Counted from the first letter of the stretch, positions 1 through 7,049 are shown. The stretch is DNA of 9,554 bases from VRUE01 sp036525295 (GCA_036525295.1 DATDAQ010000121.1:1-9554), one strand, 5' to 3'. The notes: generated by a model not told the origin, from the sequence alone. Numbers and translations: made by a program.

Positions 1-1264
<1,264 letters not shown>

Positions 1265-1265
<1 letters not shown>

Positions 1266-1353
1266 GGCGCGGGGCACCTCCCGCCCTGACAAATCACGCG
1301 CTAATTCGCGCGTGATTTTGAGTAGCCGCCAGTACGGGAGGTGCCCCGCGCCC
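1265..1353. repeat. Nested palindrome at the ftsH 3' end (possible terminator)
   Basis: The outer arms are 1265-1283 (gggcgcggggcacctcccg) and 1335-1353, a perfect 19-base inverted repeat. Inside lies a second inverted repeat, 1291-1300 (aaatcacgcg) and 1309-1318, with an 8-base loop. The left outer arm includes the last base of the ftsH stop codon. As RNA this would form a long GC-rich stem carrying an internal hairpin, and could end or protect the ftsH transcript. The inner hairpin is followed by only four T residues and the outer stem by none, so it is not a textbook intrinsic terminator. The structure is directly visible; its role is inferred. Confidence 0.93.
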
Positions 1354-1407
1354 ATTCCCGCAGGCCGCGATACTTCGGGCATGGGCGCGGAAGCTGAATC
1401 GCGAGCT

Positions 1408-1413
1408 GAGGGG
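1408..1413 (+). promoter_or_regulatory. folP ribosome binding site
   Basis: GAGGGG lies 6 bases before the ATG at 1420. It favours that start over the in-frame ATG at 1381, which has no comparable purine-rich site in front of it and would add 13 residues before the conserved DHPS sequence. Confidence 0.7.
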
Positions 1414-1419
1414 TTGTCC

Positions 1420-2220
1420 ATGAACCCGAAGCTGATGGGCATCGTCAATGTGACTCCCGATTCGTTCTCGGACGGGGGTCGGTACCTCGATGCGGATGCT
1501 GCGATCGCGCATGGGGGCGAGCTTTTTAGGGACGGGGCGGAGATCCTTGATGTAGGCGGGGAATCGACCCGACCGGGGGCTGAGCCCGTGGGGGTCGAGG
1601 AGGAGCTGCGGAGGGTCGAGCCTGTCGTCGTTGGGTTGGCGGGGACGGCCACGGTTTCGATTGATACGTCCAAGGCGGCCGTAGCTGAGGCTGCGATCGA
1701 CGCGGGCGCCGAGATCGTCAACGACGTCACGGCGCTGCGGGGGGACCCCGAGATGGCGGCGCTCTGTGCGGAGCGGAGCGTGGGGGTGGTGCTGATGCAC
1801 ATGCCGGGGAGCCCGCGGACGATGCAGGAGGACCCCACCTACGGGGATGTGGTCGACGAGGTGAAGGAGTTCCTGGCTGAGCGGGTCAAGGTTGCGGTGG
1901 CCGCCGGCATCGCCGAAGACAAGATCTGGCTGGATCCGGGGATCGGGTTCGGGAAGACGCTGGAGCACAACTTGGAGTTGTTGCGGCGGCTGGGAGAGCT
2001 GCGGGGGTTGGGGCGGCCGTTGGTGGTCGGGACCTCGCGCAAGAGCTTCATCGGGAGGATCGACGGGTCCGCGGTCGAGGACCGGCTCGGCGGCACGATC
2101 GCCTCCTCGGTTCTCGCTGTGGCCGAGGGTGCCGACGTGCTGCGTGTCCACGACGTGGCCGAGATGGCGCAGGCGATCCGGGTCACCGAAGCGGTGCTTG
2201 GGGCCTATCCCGATAGGTGA
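1420..2220 (+). CDS. folP: Dihydropteroate synthase
   Basis: Condenses p-aminobenzoate with 6-hydroxymethyl-dihydropterin diphosphate to give dihydropteroate; it is the sulfonamide target. The 266-residue length is normal for the family, and it is a TIM-barrel enzyme. Visible motifs are GIVNVTPDSFSDGG (7-20), EILDVGGESTRPG (41-53), IDTSK (81-85), NDV (101-103), LMHMPGSPRTMQ (125-136), LDPGIGFGKT (171-180), GTSRKSF (204-210) and the late LRVHD (241-245). The start was chosen for its ribosome site; the frame is open further upstream to 1210 but that part looks non-coding. Codon use is odd: G-ending codons dominate (GGG for most glycines, CGG for most arginines, several TTG leucines), while ftsH, folB and folK prefer C-ending codons. 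Long palindromes bracket the gene. folE, usually found between ftsH and folP in actinobacteria, is absent here. Confidence 0.96.
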   Translation: MNPKLMGIVNVTPDSFSDGGRYLDADAAIAHGGELFRDGAEILDVGGESTRPGAEPVGVEEELRRVEPVVVGLAGTATVSIDTSKAAVAEAAIDAGAEIVNDVTALRGDPEMAALCAERSVGVVLMHMPGSPRTMQEDPTYGDVVDEVKEFLAERVKVAVAAGIAEDKIWLDPGIGFGKTLEHNLELLRRLGELRGLGRPLVVGTSRKSFIGRIDGSAVEDRLGGTIASSVLAVAEGADVLRVHDVAEMAQAIRVTEAVLGAYPDR

Positions 2221-2365
2221 TCACACCCCTGGATACGGCCCAGGGCACGGCGCGGATTCGGCCCCGTCGCGAATCCCACATGGCGCTGCCATGCGGAATC
2301 CGCGCCGTGACGCCCCGCTTGGCCCTGAACCGTCCCAGCGGTGCGCCACCTATCGGGATTGGCCC
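2201..2365. repeat. 165-base nested palindrome across the folP 3' end and the folP-folB gap
   Basis: The outer arms are 2201-2219 (gggcctatcccgataggtg) and 2347-2365, matching at 18 of 19 positions. The left arm encodes the last folP codons and part of its stop codon. Going inward, 2224-2232 pairs with 2335-2343 (8/9) and 2236-2245 with 2323-2332 (8/10). Then 2246-2259 (cacggcgcggattc) pairs perfectly with 2296-2309 (14/14), and 2279-2284 (catggc) pairs with 2288-2293. The whole folP-folB gap is therefore close to one long imperfect stem-loop, with an unpaired stretch at 2311-2322. No T tract follows. It may act as a terminator, an RNA-stability element or a leader for folB, which starts 18 bases beyond the right arm. 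Function is inferred only. Confidence 0.92.
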
Positions 2366-2382
2366 TTGAGTAGGTTCCTCTC

Positions 2383-2805
2383 ATGGAGTCGCATGAGAAC
2401 GGGATCGAGTCGAGCGTCGAGGTCGAGCTGCGCGGGCTCTCGATCTACACCCATCACGGGGTCAGCGACTCCGAGCAGGAGGTGGGCCAGCGGCTCGAGT
2501 TCGACGTCTCCTTCGACGTTCCCGACTGCGACGCCGTGCTGACCGACCGGATCGAGGACACGGTCGACTACGGCGACGTCTGCGACATCGTCACCCTCGC
2601 GGCGACCGAGCGCAGCTACCGCACCCTCGAGCGCCTCGCCCAGGTGATCGGCCAGCGCCTGATGGAGCGCTACGGCTGCGCTTCCGTCCGCGTCCGCGCC
2701 GCCAAGCCCGAGCCGCCGTTGCCGCTGGCGATCCAGGAGGTCGCGGTCGAGGTCGTCCACGAACGCACGGACGAGCCCGAAGAAGACGGCCCCGAAGAGG
2801 TCTGA
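2383..2805 (+). CDS. folB: Dihydroneopterin aldolase
   Basis: Cleaves 7,8-dihydroneopterin to 6-hydroxymethyl-7,8-dihydropterin and glycolaldehyde, feeding FolK. It has 140 residues where about 120 is usual; the surplus is a short N-terminal extension and an acidic C-terminal tail (from about 126). Family features are the opening ELRGLSIYTHHGVSDSEQ (15-32) with GQRLEFDVSF, Tyr63 in VDYGDV (counterpart of the active-site Tyr), Glu83 in TLERLA, and Lys108 in RVRAAKPEPP (counterpart of the catalytic Lys). A modest ribosome site, GAGTAGG at 2368-2374, precedes the ATG by 8 bases. folK follows after 2 bases, so the two are surely co-transcribed. Codon use returns to the C-ending style of the region. 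Confidence 0.94.
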   Translation: MESHENGIESSVEVELRGLSIYTHHGVSDSEQEVGQRLEFDVSFDVPDCDAVLTDRIEDTVDYGDVCDIVTLAATERSYRTLERLAQVIGQRLMERYGCASVRVRAAKPEPPLPLAIQEVAVEVVHERTDEPEEDGPEEV

Positions 2806-2807
2806 CC

Positions 2808-3305
2808 GTGCCCACGCGGGTCGGCTATCTGGGTCTGGGCTCGAACGTCGGCGACCGCGAGTCCCACCTGCGGGCGGCTCTCGAGCTGCTGGTCCGGCGT
2901 GGGGTGGAGATCGAGGGGGTCTCCTCCACCTACGAGACCGAGCCGGTCGGCGAGGTGCTCGACCAGCCCGACTTCCTCAACGCCGCGATCCGCATCCGCA
3001 CCGAGTTGGAGCCGGAGGCGCTGCTCGACGCCTGCAAGGAGGTCGAGGCCGAGCGCGGCCGAGCCCTGGACGCCCCCCGCCACAGCCCCCGCCCGCTCGA
3101 CGTCGACCTGCTGCTGCTCGGCGACTTGGAACTCTCGACTGAGCGAGTGACCTTGCCGCACCCCGAGGTCACCAGTCGCCGCTTCGTGCTCGTCCCCCTG
3201 CTGGAGCTCGATCCCAACTTGGCCCTCCCCGACGGCACTCGTCTGGCCGGTGCTCTCGCTTCGCTCGACCCGGGCCAGCGGGCTGAGCGGGTCGGATCGC
3301 TCTAA
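2808..3305 (+). CDS. folK: 2-amino-4-hydroxy-6-hydroxymethyldihydropteridine diphosphokinase (HPPK)
   Basis: Transfers diphosphate from ATP to 6-hydroxymethyl-dihydropterin, making the FolP substrate. It has 165 residues, normal for HPPK. Visible are the N-terminal GLGSNVGDR (9-17), YETEPVG (42-48), QPDFLNAA (53-60), the signature RPLDVDLLLLGD (95-106) with magnesium-binding Asp98 and Asp100, and LPHPEVTSRRFVLVPLLELD (116-135). It starts with GTG; GAAGAGG at 2794-2800, inside the end of folB, is the ribosome site, and the gap to folB is 2 bases. One oddity is that the usual RWGPRxLDxD loop reads RHSPRPLDVD here (91-100), so the conserved Trp-Gly is missing. The catalytic residues remain, so I expect a working enzyme. 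Confidence 0.95.
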   Translation: MPTRVGYLGLGSNVGDRESHLRAALELLVRRGVEIEGVSSTYETEPVGEVLDQPDFLNAAIRIRTELEPEALLDACKEVEAERGRALDAPRHSPRPLDVDLLLLGDLELSTERVTLPHPEVTSRRFVLVPLLELDPNLALPDGTRLAGALASLDPGQRAERVGSL

Positions 3306-3329
3306 GCGGGACGCAGCCCTCAAGCGATC
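3295..3329. terminator. Weak hairpin across the folK stop codon
   Basis: GATCGCT at 3295-3301 and AGCGATC at 3323-3329 are complementary 7-base arms with a 21-base loop that contains the folK stop. No T tract follows. It could be a weak transcription end for folB-folK, or chance. Confidence 0.25.
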
Positions 3330-3353
3330 GATCTCGGGGCCGATACCTGAGCG

Positions 3354-3734
3354 ATGACTCCGTTCGAGTTCTTGGTGGCGGCCGGCAAGATGGTGATCTG
3401 GATGGGCGCCTACGCCCAGTTGCTCGGGATGCCGATCGCCTGGCTGCGCCTACGAAAGACGGCGGCCTGGAAAGATCGGCCGGAAGGGCCGCGCAGGATC
3501 GATCTCCTTGCCAAGTTCATCGTTCGTCCGACGGTTCTCACGATTGTCTGGGGGTGGGTTGCCCTGGCAGTCGCGGCCCTCGGCGGCTTGGGTCTCTCGG
3601 GTGGAGCCCTGCTTGTGCTGATCGGTGGCGCTCCCGTGATCTTTGTCCCATGGATGGTCCTCCAGCTCGATGCGAGCCGTTTCCCACAGCTAGTCGAGAA
3701 TGCGCGCAGAGCTCACGAGGCAAAGCGAACTTGA
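3354..3734 (+). CDS. Small membrane protein of unknown function
   Basis: I do not recognise this 126-residue protein. Hydrophobic segments at about 7-30, 58-80 and 83-104 suggest three membrane spans. A basic loop with RLRKTAAWKDRPEGPRR lies between the first and second, and a charged C-terminal tail (about 105-126) ends in KRT. There is no signal-peptide cleavage motif and no enzymatic motif. The gene begins 48 bases after folK with a poor ribosome site, so it may have its own promoter or be translated by read-through. It converges on the GST-like gene with a 23-base gap. It uses more T- and G-ending codons than folB-folK. The in-frame length, membrane pattern and tidy fit between neighbours support a real gene. 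Confidence 0.75.
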   Translation: MTPFEFLVAAGKMVIWMGAYAQLLGMPIAWLRLRKTAAWKDRPEGPRRIDLLAKFIVRPTVLTIVWGWVALAVAALGGLGLSGGALLVLIGGAPVIFVPWMVLQLDASRFPQLVENARRAHEAKRT

Positions 3735-3758
3735 ATTAGGCGAGCGAGACGGCGCGTG

Positions 3759-4514
3759 CTAGGCGCGAGCCGGTTCGCCGCGCAGCGGCTGCATCCAGGC
3801 GGGCGGGAAGGCCGGGGGGGCGTCGCCGGAATAGTCGGGGATGACACGCCTCGCGAACTTGCCGGCGGGGCGGGCATCGATGATCGGCCGCAGGTCCTGC
3901 ATCGTCATCGCCAGTCGCAAGCTCGGCGCGATCTGGTAATCGGCGGCGTATAGTTGCTCCCCGTCGAGGACGCCGGCCTCGATCCAGGCGTCGATGCGGT
4001 CGAGGAAGCCCGGCAGCTCGGCGAGGCCGCGGCGCACGTTCTCGTCGGTGGCTTTGTTGTAGTAAGCGGTTGCCGCCATGACCGGTCCCGCGGTGGCGAC
4101 TGCCAGGCCCTTGGGGATGCCGAGCTTGGCACCATCCATGAATCCGCGCAGCGACGCCTTGTCCTTGCGCAGGGTCCACCAGATCATCTGGCGGATCGGG
4201 TGCTGGAGCTCCTCGTCGCCGAAGCGCTCCGCCTCTTCGACGGCAAGTCGCTTCTCGGGATCCTCGGGGAAGAGCGGCGGCTCGGGCCGGAGACGGTCCA
4301 GCTCGCGGGAGATCTCACGCGAGCCCTGGATCTTGCGCCCGTCGATCTTCATCGCCGGCACGGTCTGTTTGGGGAAGCCCTGTACGCGAACCACGACCTT
4401 CTGCATCACCGGGAAGAGGTCGGTGCGCTTGAAGGGGATGCCCTTGGCCTTCATCATCGCCTGGACCGCCACGCCGGGGTGCGAGCCGGGAATCGTGTAG
4501 AGCCGAACCTCCAT
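3759..4514 (-). CDS. Glutathione S-transferase-like protein
   Basis: A 251-residue protein with a thioredoxin-fold GST N-domain (about 1-75). Visible are strand-helix start VRLYTIPGSHPGVAVQAMM (3-21), the cis-proline site TVPAMKIDG (51-59, Pro53) and GSREISREL (64-72), equivalent to the usual (E/D)S-x-x-I glutathione-binding stretch. The helical C-domain contains LYAADYQIAPSLRLA (188-202), matching the ADx(x)hAP pattern of GSTs. The substrate is unknown. Most actinobacteria use mycothiol rather than glutathione, so the thiol partner is open. It is the only minus-strand gene here and is transcribed divergently from coaX with a 37-base gap. A ribosome site AGGATGA (on the minus strand, 4527-4521) lies 6 bases before its ATG. 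It is probably a local insertion into the conserved gene order. Confidence 0.82.
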   Translation of the reverse strand: MEVRLYTIPGSHPGVAVQAMMKAKGIPFKRTDLFPVMQKVVVRVQGFPKQTVPAMKIDGRKIQGSREISRELDRLRPEPPLFPEDPEKRLAVEEAERFGDEELQHPIRQMIWWTLRKDKASLRGFMDGAKLGIPKGLAVATAGPVMAATAYYNKATDENVRRGLAELPGFLDRIDAWIEAGVLDGEQLYAADYQIAPSLRLAMTMQDLRPIIDARPAGKFARRVIPDYSGDAPPAFPPAWMQPLRGEPARA

Positions 4515-4536
4515 CGGCGCTCATCCTACGCCGTCA

Positions 4537-4547
4537 GCGATAATCGC
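4537..4547. promoter_or_regulatory. Palindromic -10-like box between the GST-like gene and coaX
   Basis: gcgataatcgc is a perfect palindrome around a central base. On the plus strand it contains GATAAT (4539-4544), 5/6 to the -10 consensus. A start site about 8 bases downstream would fall on the coaX GTG at 4552, consistent with a leaderless message, since no ribosome site precedes coaX. On the minus strand the same bases read GATTAT, at a workable distance for the GST-like gene. I see no convincing -35 on either side. Confidence 0.4.
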
Positions 4548-4551
4548 CGCC

Positions 4552-5325
4552 GTGCTCCTAGCGGTCGACGTCGGAAACACCCAGACGCACCTCGGCGCCT
4601 TCGACGGCGAGCGGTTGGTCGAGCACTGGCGCTTTCAGACCCGTTCGGGGGCGACGGGCGACGAGCTGGCCGAGCGGATCGCCGGGCTTTTCGCCCTCTG
4701 TGAGATGTCGCTCGGTGAAGTCGACGCGGTCTGTGTCTCTTCCGTCGTGCCGCCGCTCGGCGCCCAGTTCGAGCAGCTGACCGAGCGCTACCTCGAAGCC
4801 GATTGCCTGACTATCGGTCCGGGCCTGAAGACCGGCATGCCGATCCGGATCGACAACCCGCTCGAGGTCGGCGCCGACCGCCTCGTCAACGCGATCGCCG
4901 CCTACGAGCGCTTCGGCGAGGCCTGCGTCTCTGTCGACTTTGGCACCGGCATCAACATCGACGTCGTCTCCGCCGAGGGCGAGTACCTCGGCGGCGCGAT
5001 CGGCCCCGGGCTCGCGCCCTCGCTCAGCGCTCTGATCGAGCGGGCGGCCCGGATCACCCGGATCGACCTGGAAGAGCCACGGGAAGCGATTGGCCGCTCG
5101 ACCCGCGCCGCGATCCACTCCGGCTTCATCTTCGGCTTCGCCGGCCTGATCGACGGCATCGTCAGGCGGATCGAAGAGGAGCTCCCGAACCCGCGGCTGC
5201 TTGCCACGGGTGGGTACGCCTCGGCCGTCGTCCCGTTCACGGAGACGATCGACGAGGTGGACGACCTGCTTACCCTGAAGGGGTTGAGGTTGATCCATGC
5301 GAGGAACACGCCCACAACTGACTGA
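4552..5325 (+). CDS. coaX: Type III pantothenate kinase
   Basis: Phosphorylates pantothenate, the first step of coenzyme A synthesis. It belongs to the ASKHA fold, needs a monovalent cation and lacks the feedback inhibition by CoA seen in CoaA. The 257-residue length is normal. Motifs are DVGNT (6-10, phosphate loop), NPLEVGADRLVNA (102-114, with catalytic Asp109), VDFGTG (128-133, Asp129 at the cation site), EYLGGAIGPGL (144-154), and late LLATGGYAS (216-224). The stretch GTGINIDVVS differs from the GTATTFD form common in Firmicutes and is closer to the mycobacterial form. The start is GTG with no clear ribosome site. The last 29 bases overlap dusB, so the two are translationally coupled. 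CoaX near ftsH, fol genes and lysS is a conserved context. Confidence 0.95.
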   Translation: MLLAVDVGNTQTHLGAFDGERLVEHWRFQTRSGATGDELAERIAGLFALCEMSLGEVDAVCVSSVVPPLGAQFEQLTERYLEADCLTIGPGLKTGMPIRIDNPLEVGADRLVNAIAAYERFGEACVSVDFGTGINIDVVSAEGEYLGGAIGPGLAPSLSALIERAARITRIDLEEPREAIGRSTRAAIHSGFIFGFAGLIDGIVRRIEEELPNPRLLATGGYASAVVPFTETIDEVDDLLTLKGLRLIHARNTPTTD

Positions 5326-6295
5326 TCCCTTCCGGATCGCCGACGTCGAGATCTCCAACCGCGTCCTGCTGGCGCCGCTGGCGGGCATCGGCAACTGGTT
5401 CGTGCGCCTGCAGGCGAAGCGATACGGCGCCGGGCTGGCCGTCTCGGAGATGGTCTCCAGCTTCGGGTTGCACCACCGCAACGAGCGCACCCTGCGCGAG
5501 CTGATGCGCATCCACCCCGACGAGCACCCGGTCTCGGTGCAGCTCTTCGGCCACGACGCCGAGGTGATGCGCTCGGGCGCGGCGATCGCCGCCGAGGCCG
5601 GGGCGGACCTGATCGACATCAACATGGGATGCCCGGTGCGCAAGGTGCGCAAGACGGGTGCGGGTGCCGAGCTGCTGCGCGACCACGAGCTGGCCCTTGC
5701 GCTTGCCCGCGGGGCAGCCGAGGGCAGTGGCCTGCCCGTGACCGTGAAGCTGCGCTCGGGGATCGAAGCCGGGGACCGCTCCGGTTTCGACCTCGCCATC
5801 CGCCTGGCCGAGGAGACGGGCGTCGCGGCGATCGCGTTTCACCCGAGGGCGGCCGCGGTCGGCCACAAGGGGAGCCCCGACTACGAGCTCACCCGCGAGC
5901 TTGTCGAGCGGGTCGAGGTGCCGGTGATCGTCTCGGGGGGCCTGAAGAGCGCCGCCGCGGCCCGCGCCGCCTACGAGGAGTCGGGGGCGGCCGCGGTGAT
6001 GATCGCCCGCGGCTCGCTCGGCAACCCGTGGGTCTTCGAGGAGCTGACCGGCGCTCGCACCGAGCCTCCCGACCGGGCGGAGGTCGTCGCCGAGATGCTC
6101 TGGACGATCGACCGTGCCGAGGAGCACCTCGGCAGCGACCGGGCCAACCGCTACCTACGCAAGTTCTACCCCTGGTACGTCGAGCGGCTGGGCGCGGGCC
6201 CGGAGCTGACCGACGAGCTGCATCGCAGCGCCGACCTGGCCGCGGCCCGCCGCACGATCCGTGCCCAGGCCGCTCCGGCACCCACAGAGGCGTGA
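5297..6295 (+). CDS. dusB: tRNA-dihydrouridine synthase (DusB type)
   Basis: FMN-dependent enzyme that reduces specific uridines in tRNA to dihydrouridine using NADPH. It has 332 residues, normal for bacterial Dus. Visible are the barrel start NRVLLAPLAGIGNWFVR (21-37), VQLFGHD (81-87), the signature DLIDINMGCPVRKV (104-117) with catalytic Cys112, VKLRSG (150-155), His182, SGGLKS (213-218) and the FMN-phosphate motif MIARGSLGNPWVF (235-247). Two motifs are divergent: FHPRAAAVGHKG (181-192) replaces the usual HxRTxxxxYxG, and SGGL replaces NGDI. They may mark a lineage-specific form. A strong ribosome site GAGGT (5286-5290) lies 6 bases before the ATG, inside coaX. The stop codon lies in the left arm of a long palindrome. 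Confidence 0.92.
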   Translation: MRGTRPQLTDPFRIADVEISNRVLLAPLAGIGNWFVRLQAKRYGAGLAVSEMVSSFGLHHRNERTLRELMRIHPDEHPVSVQLFGHDAEVMRSGAAIAAEAGADLIDINMGCPVRKVRKTGAGAELLRDHELALALARGAAEGSGLPVTVKLRSGIEAGDRSGFDLAIRLAEETGVAAIAFHPRAAAVGHKGSPDYELTRELVERVEVPVIVSGGLKSAAAARAAYEESGAAAVMIARGSLGNPWVFEELTGARTEPPDRAEVVAEMLWTIDRAEEHLGSDRANRYLRKFYPWYVERLGAGPELTDELHRSADLAAARRTIRAQAAPAPTEA

Positions 6296-6451
6296 AGCGG
6301 GTTATCCACGCACGCGGATGACACCGCATACCGTCGCTGGATCGCCACCCACGGCCTCGCGGGTAGCACCTGCTACCCGCTTCGACCACGTGCGGCGCCC
6401 AGCTCGGTCTGCGTCGTCCCCGCGCACGCGCCTAACCCACTTCACGCCTCT
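6286..6451. repeat. 166-base nested palindrome from the dusB stop to the greA promoter
   Basis: The outer arms are 6286-6304 (agaggcgtgaagcgggtta) and 6433-6451, matching at 18 of 19 positions; the left arm covers the dusB stop codon. In the centre, 6359-6368 (gcgggtagca) and 6371-6380 form a perfect 10-base inverted repeat around two bases, nearly concentric with the outer arms. An alternative pairing is possible between 6294-6302 and 6375-6383. The right arm ends 3 bases before TATAAT at 6455, so it fills the -35 and spacer region of the presumed greA promoter. It may be a dusB transcript end, an operator, or both. Confidence 0.92.
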
Positions 6452-6460
6452 AGCTATAAT
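6432..6460 (+). promoter_or_regulatory. Probable greA-lysS promoter
   Basis: TATAAT at 6455-6460 matches the -10 consensus perfectly, which is striking in DNA this GC-rich. At a 17-base spacing the -35 would be CTAACC (6432-6437), only 3/6 to TTGACA. The predicted start is near 6466-6467, giving a leader of about 103 bases to greA. Confidence 0.65.
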
Positions 6461-6471
6461 CCCGCGACTTC

Positions 6472-6517
6472 CGGCCCTGGTGTGGTGACTCGATGCCGCC
6501 GCACCTGGCCGTTTTTT
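6472..6517 (+). terminator. Terminator-like hairpin in the greA leader (possible attenuator)
   Basis: CGGCC at 6472-6476 pairs with GGCCG at 6507-6511. After a small internal loop, GGTG (6479-6482) pairs with CACC (6502-6505), then U-G, GG-CC, U-G and G-C pairs close a loop at 6488-6496. Six T residues (6512-6517) follow directly. This is the classic intrinsic-terminator layout. It lies downstream of the TATAAT box and upstream of greA, so it would act inside the leader. If the TATAAT box is not used, it would simply end the upstream dusB transcript. In Escherichia coli the greA leader also contains a terminator, producing the short GraL RNAs. Confidence 0.65.
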
Positions 6518-6569
6518 CGGTCTAGGAGCCGGCTCTGCCGTCTCAATCCAACAAGCGAGGTCAGGACAA

Positions 6570-7049
6570 GTGAGTCGCCAGTCCGTAATCACCCCCGAGG
6601 GTCTCGAGAAACTCAAGGAGGAGATAGAACGCCTCTCGACCGTAAAGCGGCGCGAGGTCGCCGAGCGCATCAAGGAGGCGCGCGAGTTCGGCGACATCTC
6701 CGAGAACGCCGAGTACGACGACGCCAAGAACGAGCAGGCCCTGCTCGAGCAGCGGATCGCCCAGCTCGAAGAGCGGTTGCGCCGCGCCACGGTGATCGAC
6801 GAGAAGGACATCAGCACGGACGAAGTCCAGTTCGGCTCGATCGTCCACGTCAAGGACCAGAAGACGGGCGACTCGCAGAAATTCCAGATCGTCGGCTCGA
6901 CCGAGGCCGACCCGCTCGAGCACAAGCTCTCCAACGAGTCGCCGATCGGCAAAGCGCTGATCGGGCACAAGCGCAACGACATCGTCACGGTCGAGGTCCC
7001 CAGGGGCCCCAAGAAGAAATTGAAGATCACGAAGATCGAGACCGCATAG
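6570..7049 (+). CDS. greA: Transcription elongation factor GreA
   Basis: Binds the RNA polymerase secondary channel and stimulates cleavage of the 3' end of backtracked RNA. It has 159 residues, normal size. The N-terminal coiled coil spans about 8-75. Its tip is EFGDISENAEYDDAKNEQ (39-56), where Asp42 and Glu45 are the acidic residues that help hold the catalytic magnesium. The C-terminal FKBP-like domain carries SNESPIGKALIGHKRNDIV (121-139). The start is GTG, with GAGG at 6557-6560 and AGGA at 6563-6566 in front. lysS follows after 12 bases, so they form one operon. The leader contains a strong -10 box and a terminator-like hairpin, suggesting attenuation. It is read as GreA rather than a GreB- or Rnk-type relative because of its full-length coiled coil and canonical tip. 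Confidence 0.96.
   Translation: MSRQSVITPEGLEKLKEEIERLSTVKRREVAERIKEAREFGDISENAEYDDAKNEQALLEQRIAQLEERLRRATVIDEKDISTDEVQFGSIVHVKDQKTGDSQKFQIVGSTEADPLEHKLSNESPIGKALIGHKRNDIVTVEVPRGPKKKLKITKIETA

Noticed and set aside
1381..1419. Upstream ATG at 1381 as the folP start
   Set aside because: It has no good ribosome site and adds 13 residues absent from typical DHPS; ATG 1420 has GAGGGG at 6 bases.
1930..2035. G-rich runs in folP as a G-quadruplex
   Set aside because: Only three G3 tracts lie close together, and the rest are separated by long or C-containing loops; they follow from GGG and CGG codon use.
1294..2151. Long open frame on the minus strand across folP
   Set aside because: It is antisense to a clearly coding folP; the predicted protein is rich in Arg, Pro and His with no domain pattern, typical of shadow frames in GC-rich DNA.
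4558..5799. 413-codon open frame on the minus strand across coaX and dusB
   Set aside because: It is opposite two well-supported genes, has low-complexity Ser/Arg/Asp-rich sequence, and no recognisable motif.
6302..6310. TTATCCACG, one base off a DnaA box
   Set aside because: It is a single copy with no cluster, no AT-rich stretch and no dnaA or dnaN nearby; it lies in the palindrome arm region and is likely chance.
6261..6488. 75-codon open frame in the dusB-greA gap
   Set aside because: It has no ribosome site, begins inside dusB, runs through the palindrome and promoter, and its Arg/Pro-rich composition looks random.
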